Of a stretch of DNA of 64,000 bases, positions 12,537-22,480 are shown one piece after another; the first letter of the stretch is position 1, and each line of letters starts with the position of its first letter. The position numbers and the translations under genes are program-made. The notes under the pieces were generated by a model, which was given only the letters and a program-made list of their open reading frames with translations, was not told the DNA's origin and ran no database searches. Origin of the DNA: Euryodendron excelsum (taxonomy: Eukaryota > Streptophyta > Magnoliopsida > Ericales > Pentaphylacaceae); assembly GCA_033060915.1 (NCBI GenBank), contig CM065381.1, forward strand, positions 30,823,336-30,887,335, written 5' to 3'.

Positions 12537-12738
12537 TGTAAGCACCCTATTTTTGACTACTCGACAGTCTACGATCCATCCAGACTTGTACTCAAGTTAA
12601 TATGGACATATTCCAATCGAAATGAACTCTCTAAGTCTAATCCCGTCTATCCATCGCTTCGCAGGCTCACCAGGCCCAAGTAGAGAAAAAATAACCAAAA
12701 TGCCCTTAGGGGCATTGTTCTTTCCAATTCCAAACCAG

Positions 12739-13000
12739 GCACGTCTTTTCGAAGACGGTAAGTCCCCGTCCCCTTTCCAATTCTAAATTAGGCACGTCTT
12801 TTCGAAGGCTGTAAGTCCCCTTTCCACTTCCAAGTTAGGCGCGTCTTTTCGAAGGCGGTAAGTTCCCTTTCCATATTCCAACAGGCACGTCTTTCCGAAG
12901 ACGGTAAGTCCCCTTTCCAACTCCATTAAGCGCGTCTTTTTGAAGACGATAAGTCCCCTTTCCAACTCTATTAGGCACGTCTTTCTAAAGATGGTAAGTC
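12739..13000. repeat. Six-copy short tandem repeat in U3 of LTR A2
   Basis: Six diverged copies begin near 12739, 12791, 12838, 12891, 12929 and 12974, spaced 38-53 bp. Each has the pattern GGCACGTCTTTTCGAAGACG followed by GTAAGTCCCC. The CGTCTT...AAGACG part is an inverted repeat. Every copy ends in a sequence close to a plant 5' splice site. LTR A3 has longer (~78 bp) relatives at 46737-47075 on the other strand. Confidence 0.8.
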
Positions 13001-13339
13001 CCCTTTTAACTTGTTGATTGGGACGAGACCCCAAGTCCCCTATATGGTAGAACGGTCCACCTTTGGCGCCTGCTAGCCTGCCAATGCAGAAATGTCCGTT
13101 TCGGCATGCCTTCTGAGAAAGTTGACTTTTCAGGCACTAAGTCCCTTTAGGAGCTTCCCAAGATCAGGCAATCTCAAGAATGATCGCAAACCATCAGAGA
13201 TTCGAAAATACTCGCAAACATTGCAACCGTCAGAGTAACGGAAATACTCACAAGTAGGTCGATATAGGGAATTGCCAACAAACCCTTGTATCATGAGACC
13301 ACCGTCAGAGTGGCAGAAACACTCAAAACCCAGGTCAAC

Positions 13340-13930
13340 ACCGGTGCCTGCTAGCCCACTTTGGTGAAAAATGACCTAACTGCCCCTAGGGTCATTTTTT
13401 GGCACGTTTCTTGAGAACACACCTGAGTCCTTAGAATGGTAAGTCCACCCTTCCAAGATTGTCTTAAAAGAAATCTGGCATGATTAGGTGCCTTCTAGTT
13501 AGTTTCGGGCCAATTCCGAGACCTTCCGGTCAAGATGACCATTTTGCCCCTAGGCATCCGAACGCCCCGGGGACCACACTAGCTCTGGGTATCAAACCGG
13601 AAGCCTCTAGAGAATGATTCTTATAGTGTTCTCAACCTTCTATTATCTTTCCAGATCATTCCTAGTCAGTTACGGCAAACCCGGTGCAAAATGACCGTTT
13701 TGCCCCTAGTGGGCCGGTCGCCTTTTTTCTAGCCACGCCGGTTCTAGGTATCAAACCGGTAATTTCCTGAGATTGCTTTTTATAGTATTCTCAACCTTTC
13801 TTTATCTTTCTGGATGATTCCGAGTCAGTTCTGGTAAACCCAGTGCAAAATGACGGTTTTACCCCGGTGGGCCGGTCACCTTTTCCGACCACACCGGCTC
13901 TGGTTATCAAGCCTGTAGCCTTTGGGAACA
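13340..13930. repeat. ~158-bp diverged repeats in U3 of LTR A2
   Basis: Three to four units share 'tgaccattttgcccct', a stretch ending 'tatcaaaccgg' and a stretch near 'tctttccagatcattc'. The caaaccgg-like marks at 13593, 13752 and 13908 give spacings of 159 and 156 bp. Similar blocks occur in the other giant LTRs, for example 46130-46480 in reverse. Confidence 0.75.
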
Positions 13931-14269
13931 TTCTAAATAATGTTTCTAAATCTCAAGTTTTCTTCCGGGGCATTCTGAGTCCGTCCCGGCAGCTTTCCGA
14001 TCCAGTTGACTGTTTTGCCCATAATGGCTCGATCAACCCTTCCGACAAATCTTGTCATCCTTTTTCAAGTCCACTACCTCCAGGATACTGTTTCAAGTGT
14101 TCCTGCTCTTTTCTGGCCTTTTTTGGGCATTCCCGATCCCTTAAGTCCTTCCCAGGCTTTCCGGAGTCACTCCTAGTAAAGCCAGGCTAAAAATTGCATG
14201 GTAGTCACTAGTGCAAGGACCCAAATTTTCTCAAGATACATTGTTTGTCGACCTTAATACTTTCCTAAT

Positions 14270-14375
14270 TGGCTGGTGCCACTAGTAGTGGCGCCAAGCC
14301 AATATTTGGCCTGGCACCACTTGTAGTGGCATCAGAAGCATTTTTCCCCTAGCGCCACTACAACAGGCGCGAGGT
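14270..14375. promoter_or_regulatory. Inverted-repeat cluster upstream of TATA box, LTR A2
   Basis: Short palindromic blocks such as GCCACTAGTAGTGGC sit side by side just upstream of the TATA box. Counterparts lie at 7060-7165 (A1), 45668-45775 (A3) and 56830-56935 (A4). The position is constant relative to the promoter, so I infer a regulatory or RNA/DNA structural role. Confidence 0.5.
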
Positions 14376-14387
14376 CTATCCCATCTC

Positions 14388-14395
14388 TATAAATA
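14388..14395 (+). promoter_or_regulatory. TATA box of LTR A2
   Basis: TATAAATA lies inside ctctataaatacaaag. The same box occurs in A3 and A4 on the minus strand. It would place the transcription start near 14415-14425, giving a U3 of about 1.9 kb and an R-U5 of about 3.2 kb. Confidence 0.75.
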
Positions 14396-14478
14396 CAAAG
14401 TCTCCGCCAGCGTGAAAGAGGTCTGTAAACTCAGTCTAAAAACCTTACTTTTCGATACACAAAGCTCGTAGCCTCTCT

Positions 14479-14532
14479 AAACCCTAGTGTCCTTAGGTTT
14501 TCCAAACCCTAGCCTCCATACACAAACCCTAG
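14479..14532 (+). promoter_or_regulatory. Telo-box cluster downstream of TATA box, LTR A2
   Basis: AAACCCTAG occurs at 14479-14487, 14504-14512 and 14524-14532, about 90-140 bp after the TATA box. Telo boxes near the transcription start are known from plant translation-machinery genes. The placement is shared by A1, A3 and A4. Confidence 0.6.
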
Positions 14533-17500
14533 CCTCCTATACACTCACATACACTTCTATACACTCATACACTAGCCTCCAAAGCCTCCATTGAAGAGTT
14601 GAAGAGCTGCAATCTGAAGCTTTGAAGATTGAAGACAAACTCTTGAAGATTGAAGTGAAGACCGAAGCAAGACAAGCAAAGCAAAGCACGCAAAGCTAAG
14701 CAAAATAAAGAAGACACAAGGTAGGCTTTCTCTTTAAGTTTATGCATCTTTCCCCCTCTCTTCTCTCTCTGAACCCACTTGGGTTTTTTTCTATTTTAAT
14801 CCCCTATCTTCTTCCCCCCCTTCTTGCATGCTTGAAACAAGGGAGTTCTCGGTCTATGTGTAGGATTAGGCTATTGGAGAGTCACCATGTCAGGGGCTTT
14901 CTTTTAGTTGAACCAGAGATCACGTGGGTTCGGCCTTTCTTGATTATGTGGTGAAGCCTTTAACCTTGTATGTTCACGACCCTCTTTGCATTGTGCATAT
15001 CATGATCTTGCATTCTTCCAAAATTCGTTTTCAAACTCGTTTTCAAAGCTTGCATTAACATCGTTTTTAAAATTGCATCAAAATCTTTTTTTTCAAAACT
15101 TGTTTTCAAAATCACAATCCTAGGGTGATTCTAGCCTTTCCATGGCTAGAGTTTCTTTAGGAAAGTGTTACATTTAAAGTGACCAACATGGTCCATATTT
15201 TCAAATCCTTGTTGTTTTCAAAACCGCTTTCTTAAAGTGGTTCTAGCCTTCTTATGGTTAGAATCGCTTTAGGACAGTGAGACATTTTGATATTTTCTAA
15301 AAACTCTCTTTTCAAAAGTCTCTCTTTCTAAAACCCTCCTTTTCAACATACTTTCCTAAAGCTCCCCTTTTCAAAGTTTTTTTTCAAAAACTCTCTCCAA
15401 AAATCTATTTTTTAAAACTCCTTTTTAACTCTTTTCCAAAATACTCTCTTCAAAATTCCTTTCCTAAAAACACTACATAGGTTTCCTTTTTAGAAAACTC
15501 TCTCCCTAAAACTCTTTCCTAAAAACTTCTTCCAAAGTCCTCTTTCTAAAACTCCTCTTAAATTCACTTTCCAAAAACTCTCTCTTTCCAAAATCTTCCT
15601 TCTAGAAACTCCTCTCTAAGATTTTCTTTCAAAAATCTCTCTTTCTAAAAACTCAGTTTCTAAAAATCCCTTTTCTTACAATCCAAGTTAAGCCCTAGAG
15701 CCAACAATTAGGAAACACTAGTTTTTCTTCCCAAAAACATGATTTTCAACCTTGCGTTAAAACCTAGGTTTCCAAAACTTCTTATTTTCTACATCAAAAC
15801 TATATGTATATATATTTCCAAAACCTATTTTCTACATCAAAATTATAGTCTTCCCAAAACTAGAATTTTCAAAACTCCATCTTTTCAAATCTATGCCAAA
15901 TCCAATCTTCCCTTTTGGAAACCAAATCCAACCCCCCGTTTAGGAAACTAGGTCCTATCCTCCATTTTTGGAAACAAAATCAAAACATCTCTTTTTAGAA
16001 ATAAAATTCAATCCCTTGTTTTAGGAAATAGGAATCTCAATCGTTCCAAACCCAAATCTTTCCTAATTCAACTCCTTCCTAATCTTGTACTTTTCTAAAC
16101 GTTAAGTTTCCTAAACTTAAACTTTTAAATCTTTCCTTAAACATTAAGCTTTCAAACCTTTCTTAATTCCATCCCTTTCCAAATCTTAATTTTCCAAATC
16201 TCAAGTTTTCAAACTCTTCTTAAACTCAAAACCTTTCCTAATTTTAAGAATTTCTAAAACTCAAACTTTGAATCTTTCTAAAATTCTAAACTTCCCTAAA
16301 TTTCAAATCTTTTCAAATCTAAAACTTTCTAAATTCTAAACTTTCCAACTTTCAAAACTTCCTTATTTCAAAACATTCCAAATTCTTAACTTTCCAATTT
16401 CAAAACTTTCTTAAAACCAAATGTTTCCTATTTCAAAACTTTCTTAATCCAACACTTTTCCTAAAATGAAACTTTCCTGATTTGAAACTTTCCAAAAATA
16501 ACACTTTCCTATTTTGAAACTTTCCTAAAACGAAATTTTCCTAAAATGAAACATTCCTAAAACGAAGCTTGCCTAATTCGAACATTTCCTAATTCCAATC
16601 TTTCTCCAATCTTCCAAGTCCAACATTCGAGTCCAATCTTTCTTAATTTCCAGTCTTTCCTAAATCATATCTTCCTAAGTCTAGGTTTCCTAAACCTCAA
16701 CCTTGCCAAATCAATTTCATAATCCTTCAATTCCAATTTTCAATCTTCTATTCTAAATCCAAATCAAATCCAAATTCCAATTCAATTTCTTTTTCCAATC
16801 AAATCTTCTATTTTCTATCGGACTCTTGTCCGAACTACGACTGACCTGATTCCTCCAAAAATATATATAGGCAACCCTCATGACTGCGGTCACAACCCTT
16901 TTCAAATTTCTATTTCCACAACCTTTTTCAAATTTCAAATTCCATAACTACTTTCCAATTCTCTATTTCTTTTCAAATCTCTCTTAAATCAAATCATTTT
17001 CTTTCCAAATCTATTTTTCAACTTTCTTTTCTTACACTTGCATATCATCCATTATGTCTTTTTAAACATTCTGTTTCTAAAGTGGATAGGATTGAACATT
17101 TGTTAGTTGAAGACTCTCATAGGTGAATCTAGGGTAAATAGACATATAGGTACCGCAAGGGCGGGGTAGGGTGATGACTTAGTGCATCTTCCCTACACAT
17201 AACCAACCTCCGAACCTAGAATCACTGTTTTCAAAGACCAAAATGGAGTTTATTTTCAAAAAGGGCTTAAATGTTTTCTAAAGGTTGTCAAACAACCTGT
17301 TTTTCCTAAAAACCCTCTCTTGAGGTGGTATTTTTAAAATCGTTTTCAAAAACCCTAAGTGTAATCCTCGGATTGTACTTAGTTTTTAGGTGACCTAACT
17401 AACCTTAATCAAGTTAGGTGGCAACTCCAAATCTTTTTCAAAAGCCCTTTATTCAAATCAATTTTCAATTCAAACCTAGTCACACTCATTCTTCTAGGAG

Positions 17501-17579
17501 GATGAGTTCTAACGAGAAAGTATAGTGTTTTTTCCGCTTATGTGTGTATTCCTCGAGTGCAAAAAATCTGGGCGCCACA

Positions 17580-17584
17580 CCATC
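17580..17584. repeat. Target-site duplication of LTR A2, right (ccatc)
   Basis: Partner of 12532-12536. Confidence 0.85.
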
Positions 17585-18270
17585 CTAAGCTTCAAGAAGC
17601 CAACTCTTGGAATAATTTTTTAGAGAAATATGGAGCTTGAAATTGATATAGAGCTAAGAGTAATGTAGGCATTGTAGAATATGATGATAAGCACAAAAAT
17701 GAAACCAAGCAAACAAGACATGATCAAAATAATAATATGCAAGGGGTCATGAATACATACAAGGCTTATAGGTTTCACCATATAAACAAGGGGCTCCTAG
17801 GTCATACCATATTAAAGTAGGCTAGTCAGAGGTCCCCCTACACGGTGACTCTCACTTGCTTTCCTCTAGATATGATCTAAGAGCCCTCTTGGCTCAAGCA
17901 TGCAAAAAAGGGGGGGTTGAAGATGAGGATTAAAATAGAGAATAGACTAAGTAGGCTAGGAGGGAGAAGAGAAGAGTGTGGGGGAAAACACAAATGTAAA
18001 AAGGATACCAACTTTTGCCTTCAACACACTTGTAGTCTTCAAATGATGCTTTGATTGGAGCTTGAATGACTTCAAGAAGGCTTAGAGGGCTGGTAGGGAG
18101 TGTTTGAAGGTGTATAAGGCTTTATATGTGAAGTATATAGGCTTGGGGATGATGAAATCTAACCTAAGTGTTGGAGGGATGAAGTGTGTATAGAGATTCG
18201 CAGTTTTGGAGTGATTTTAGCAGAGCTTCGCATCAATTTCGGAGATGGAATATGCAAAGGGGTGGTTTGG

Positions 18271-18278
18271 TATTTATA
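18271..18278 (-). promoter_or_regulatory. TATA box of element B 3' LTR
   Basis: TATAAATA on the minus strand (tatttata on plus), within ggtatttataggcaat. The partner LTR has it at 32610-32617. Its strand confirms that element B is transcribed leftward. Confidence 0.7.
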
Positions 18279-18294
18279 GGCAATCCGGAATAGG

Positions 18295-18360
18295 CTTGGC
18301 GCATGTGCTGCATGCGCTGGCCAAAATTTGACCTAGCGCATGTAGAACATGCGCAGGTAC
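18295..18360. promoter_or_regulatory. GCGCATGT inverted-repeat cluster beside the TATA box, element B LTR
   Basis: The plus strand shows GCGCATGTGCTGCATGCGC and then GCGCATGTAGAACATGCGC, each an imperfect palindrome. In the minus-sense LTR they lie just upstream of the TATA box. Family A LTRs have unrelated palindromes (GCGCCACT type) at the same relative place. Confidence 0.5.
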
Positions 18361-19883
18361 TGTTCCATTGCCAGAATGACACGTGGCACCCTGTGTACTG
18401 GTTAAATCTCGATTGTTGATTGAAAGTTGGTCAATCTGATCAAAATTTGAGCGCATGTAGCATACGCTCCATTACCAGGAAAGTTCTTCCAAACTTTGTC
18501 TCGATAATTGAGTCAACCGAAAAGGTTTTAGGGGAATTGGTTGCACCCACGGTGTTCTCTTGAGGTTTCTTATGAACTTTCATGTTTTTGAAAAGTTTAA
18601 ATAGTGTTCGAAAGCATGGGATATCATCTCGGAAAGTGTGTATAAAAGTACACTTTTGCGGAGCGTCTGTGATACGCTCTGAGCATGTTTGAAAGTGGAT
18701 GTTTTTGTGTCGTGTGATTGAGGCCTTCGAGAAGCGACCTCTTCGATCAGACCCTACCGATGGAAGGTACTTTGGAAATACTTTCGGGAATTCCTAGATT
18801 TACTCATTTCTCAAGTCGTTTGACAGTGTGTTTTAATCAGGGAATCGGGAGAAAAGACAATTTAGGCGGAGCATCTGTGAGACGCTCCAGGGGACCTTTA
18901 TCGAATCGTAAGCGTTTAATGTCGTAGGGTCCTCCTCGGGTTGAACAAGGGTGTATGGTGAAACCCTTCACTCGAAATCCTAAGACCGGTGCTGTTTCAG
19001 GGCATGTTTGGATTGCTAGGGGCAAAACAGTCATTTTGGCCAAGACTGGCTGGAAATGGTTAGGAATGTTTAGATGTGTTGTGTTAAGCATGTAGGGTTG
19101 TTCAGGGACGGCTTTGGGAGAGTCTTTTACCGTTCGGCGGGGTTTGCGCAGTGCTGAGGTATTCAAGGGCAAAACGGTCATTTTGACTAGAATGAGCCGG
19201 AATAGGACCGAGATTAGACCAAATGGCGTGCGGGGGATGCCTAATGTTTTAACAACATCTTGGAATGATGGACTTATCATTTCGAGGGATTCTAAACTTT
19301 CTCAAAACGTGTGTGGAGGCCTAAGGGGCAGGCTTGGTCATTTTTCATTGAGTCGAGCTAGCAGGCGCCGGTGTTGGCCTAAGTGTTGGTTCCCAAGACC
19401 GCCCGGTCTCAGAAAACTACCTGTGCGGTGTTGGTCTCTAAGAACACCTGATTTTAGAGAACTACTTGTAGGGGTGGTGTTGGTTCCTGAGAACGTCCGG
19501 TCCCAAAAAGCTACCTAAAAGGGTGGTGTTGGTCTCTGAGAACGCCTGGTCTCGGAGAACTACCAAATGACGGACATTCTACATTGGTGGGCTAGCGGGC
19601 GCCAGAAGTGAACCGTCTGAAATTTAATGAGGTGTTGGTCCTCGAGATCGCCCGATCCCAGGAAACTGCCTGGATGGTGGTGGTTTCCAAAACTGCACGA
19701 TCTGGAAAGCTGCCTGGAATGATGGTGCTTATGGCTCCAGCGGATCCTTGTGGGCCCGAGAACCGACCAGTTGGTTGGATTGGAGATTGATAGGCTCATC
19801 TTGAGCCTGCATGTGTTGCGATGCTCGAAACCAAACCCGGTCAGGCCAGAGATTGCCGAGTGGGCAAAAATGGGGTGCTTGCA

Positions 19884-19901
19884 ACTACCCCTCTTTTTCT
19901 G
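19884..19901 (-). other. Polypurine tract of element B
   Basis: Directly inside the 3' LTR the minus strand reads AGAAAAAGAGGGGTAGT, a purine-rich run ending at the LTR boundary. That is the expected place for plus-strand DNA priming in a leftward element. Confidence 0.7.
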
Positions 19902-20589
19902 TCTTTGCTCGTTGAAGGAAGAAAAATAACAAAGTAAGAATCCCTTTTTGGTCGCAAGGTGATCGGATGGGTGATGTTCCAGTAAGTTTGAAATGCTTTT
20001 GGACCCCTTATGGGTTGCTGGTCTGGAAGATCTTGGAATTCGAAAAGTTTTGGGTCTAGGTCGGGAATTGGGTTGCCGGTTTGGACATGATTCGATTGAA
20101 GACATTCAATTCTTGCAAGTGAATGTTGAAGGCTCGACTTTCGGCTTTTGACAAAGCCTTAAGAGCAAATTCGGACTTTTGAAAGCTTGAAACTAATTTT
20201 GGCAGGAAGCTAAAGGGTGAGTGCATGTATTACATATGCCTGGCACGTTTTAACCTTGGTGCATGTATTATATGCGCGCGTTATAAATTTATTCTAGCGC
20301 ATTTGCTACATGCGCCAGCCCGTGTATTAAAACAGAGCAGGTCGCGTTTCAGTATTGCGTTAATTTTAAGTCGAGTTCGAAGTTTTCTCTGAGGGATTTT
20401 TGAAGGTTTTCGACCGGGAGTCAACAAAGGGGTGTTGGAGGTCATCGGGCATTGGCCAAAAACTGTCGTAGTCGTCGGATTCTTGTCGGAAAACCCGTTT
20501 TTCGCTGGAGAATCTCAAAAGTTAGCTTTCTTGAAATTTCTTCGATTTTGATGCATATGTCTCGGTTTCTTGCAAATGATCAGTTCATT

Positions 20590-22013
20590 CCTATGCTTTA
20601 AGATGTTTAGGACACGATGATCGAACTGTTTTTATGATTTGGTGGAGATTTGAATGCGTTTTGAATGATTTTTCATGTTTGTGAAAGTGGGTTTCTTGCG
20701 GGACTTGAAAAATTGCCTCTATAGGCTTGGGCAATGACTGTTTGTGTGTGATTTGTACATTGAGAACCTTAGGAAAATGTGTAGAACAATCGTATGAAAT
20801 TTCGTAATTTTTTGAAAAATTTTAAAATTTTAAATTTTTAAAAATTATGAAAAATAGCAAAAATTGAAGAAAATTAGAAAACGGATCCTGTTGAAGGCTG
20901 AAAAATCACAGAACATTTTTAAAAAATTATGGTGACACACTCAAATGTTCTGGGAATTTTTGTGAAATTTTTTGGAAATAAAATTGAAACCGAAAAATTT
21001 TGGAAGCTGAAGGAATTGTCCTAAAAATTGTGTTTGAGGAGAGGCCACCTGCCGTGGTGGCGAGATTGTTTTGATTGATGTGGTGGAAGGTCTAAGATTG
21101 CTCTGAGTTGTGTTTGTGACTTGTGGAATTTCGGGGTAGTGACTTTTAAAGGCGAAATTTTTCCGAAATTTTCAAAAATTTTAACACTTAGCTTTAAAAC
21201 CTTTCAGTAAAGCAAATCTTTTTGAGAAAAGGGCTTTTAAGGGAGAAAGCCCAAAGAAACTGTAACTTTAGAGAAATTTTTGGGAGTGTGATTTTTAAAG
21301 GAGAAAAACCCCGGGAAACCGATTTTTAGAAAACTTGTGGAACAAGGCTTTTGAAGGTGAAAGCTCGGGAAACCTTTAAACCCTTGAAATGAGACTTTTT
21401 TAGGGCAAAGCTTGAAAAACCGTTAAGAATGTTGAACCAGGGCTTTTGAAGGAGAAAACCTGAGAAACCGATTTGAAATTTTAAAACGGGATTTTTAAGG
21501 GAAAAACCCAGGAAACCGATTTGAAATTTTGAGATTAGACTTTTTGAGGAAAAACTTTCGAAAATCATTAGAAATTTTTGAACCAGGGTTTTTGAAGGAG
21601 AAAACCCGAGAAACCGGTCTAAACTTTTGAAACCAAACTTTTTGAGGAAAAAACTTGAAAACCCTTAGAAAATTTTTGAACCAAGGCTTTTGAAGGAGAA
21701 AGCTTGAGAAATCGTTGAAGTCAAACTTTTTGAGGAAAAAGTTTGAAAAACCATTAAAATCTTCTAAAATAGGGCTTTTGAAGGGGAAAGCCCGAGAAAC
21801 CGGTTTGAAATTTTTGAAATTAGACTTTTTGAGAAAAAAGCCTGAAAAACCGTTTAGAAAATCAGGAAACAGGGTTTTTAAAGGGTAAAACCCGAGAAAC
21901 CGGTTTAAAATTTCGAAACAAGACTTTTTGAGGAAATAGCCCGGAAAACCGTTTAGAAATTTTAGGTACCAAACTTTTGTGGGAAAAACTTGAAAACCGT
22001 TGAAAATCTTAAA
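20590..22013. repeat. 3' UTR of element B with degenerate tandem repeats
   Basis: From about 21180 to 22010 the sequence is built of diverged units of roughly 45-50 bp around 'ggcttttgaaggagaaa' and 'gagaaaccgg', alternating with 'actttttgaggaaaaa' versions. The plus strand is C-poor, so the element's sense strand is G-poor. Element C has related arrays at 58970-59790. Tandem-repeat-rich, fast-changing 3' UTRs are known for the Tat/Ogre lineage. The same DNA lies upstream of the opposite-strand PMD gene and could also serve as its promoter region. The part from 19902 to 21180 is non-coding, with one stretch (about 20600-20700) alignable to 58400-58500. Confidence 0.75.
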
Positions 22014-22480
22014 CAGCGATAGGTGGGGTCCCTAGCCCTTCCACTTTTTCTTTTTTCTCTTTTTCTTTCTTTTTCTTTTTCTTTTTTCTCTTCTTCTTTT
22101 CTTCTTTTTCTTTTTTTTTTTTTCTTCTTCTTCTTCTTCTTCTTCTTTTTTTCTTGTTCTTTTCTTTCTTTTCTTTTTGTATATACATTGACGCATTTAT
22201 CTTTGCGCTTATCACATATGGTGACTGATTGATTCTTTTGAATGTTGTCATTCTACAGCGATAGGTGGGGGCCCTAGCCTTCCACTTTTTCTTTTTTCTC
22301 CTTTTTCTTTCTTTTTCTTTTTTTTTTCTCTTCTTCTTTTCTTTTTTTCTTTTTTTTTTTCTTCTTCTTTTCTTTCTTTTCTTTTTGTATATACATTGAC
22401 GCATTTATCTTTACACTTATCACATATGGTGACTGATTGATTCTTTTGAATGTTGTCATTCTTTCAGGATGTCAGAGGCC
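22014..22480. repeat. ~243-bp tandem duplication with CT-rich tracts before the PMD gene
   Basis: Two copies start with CAGCGATAGGTGGGG near 22014 and 22257. Each runs through long T/C microsatellite tracts and 'gtatatacattgacgcattt', ending in 'gaatgttgtcattct'. The second copy runs into TTTCAG and then the PMD coding start, so it looks like a duplicated branch/polypyrimidine region of a 3' splice site. The tracts create spurious lysine-rich frames on the minus strand. Confidence 0.85.

Larger units (their letters stand above)
12537..17579 (+). mobile_element. Solo giant LTR A2 (5043 bp) nested in element B LTR
   Basis: It starts TGTAAGCACCCT and ends GGGCGCCACA, flanked by ccatt and ccatc. 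The other B LTR lacks it and reads straight through the site at about 31920, so the ends are firm. The U3 holds six short repeats with GGTAAGT-like cores (12739-13000) and ~158-bp repeats (about 13340-13930). Inverted repeats lie at 14270-14375, followed by a TATA box at 14388-14395 and three AAACCCTAG boxes (14479, 14504, 14524). A splice-donor-like AAG/GTAGGC lies at 14718-14726. Between about 15290 and 16760 the plus strand is very poor in G and built of degenerate 'tttcctaaaac' units. Confidence 0.93.
10151..19883 (-). mobile_element. 3' LTR of element B (minus sense), split by solo LTR A2
   Basis: The left end TTTCACGCTCCG aligns with TGTCGCGCCCCG of the partner LTR at 29618, and the right end is ATGGGGTGCTTGCA. 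About 4.69 kb belong to this LTR: 10151-12536 and 17585-19883. The other copy is 4606 bp. It holds a 30-bp-unit array (about 11580-11990), a minus-strand TATA box (18271-18278) and inverted repeats of the GCGCATGT type (18295-18360). It also carries repeated 'gcaaaacggtcattttg' motifs near 19020 and 19170. The terminal TG has decayed to TT at the left edge. Confidence 0.88.

Noticed and set aside
14479..14532. Interstitial telomere repeat
   Set aside because: AAACCCTAG copies are separated by unrelated sequence and end in G instead of forming head-to-tail TTTAGGG units; they fit telo boxes better.
18837..19280. 147-codon minus-strand frame in the element B LTR
   Set aside because: In the partner LTR the corresponding frame is shorter (33390-33620), the sequence is repeat-rich, and no known domain is seen. 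An LTR-encoded protein cannot be excluded but is not supported.
22009..22459. Long lysine/arginine/glutamate-rich frames on the minus strand
   Set aside because: They are translations of the CT-rich microsatellite tracts in a tandem duplication and lie opposite a splice-acceptor-like region; there is no protein-like composition.
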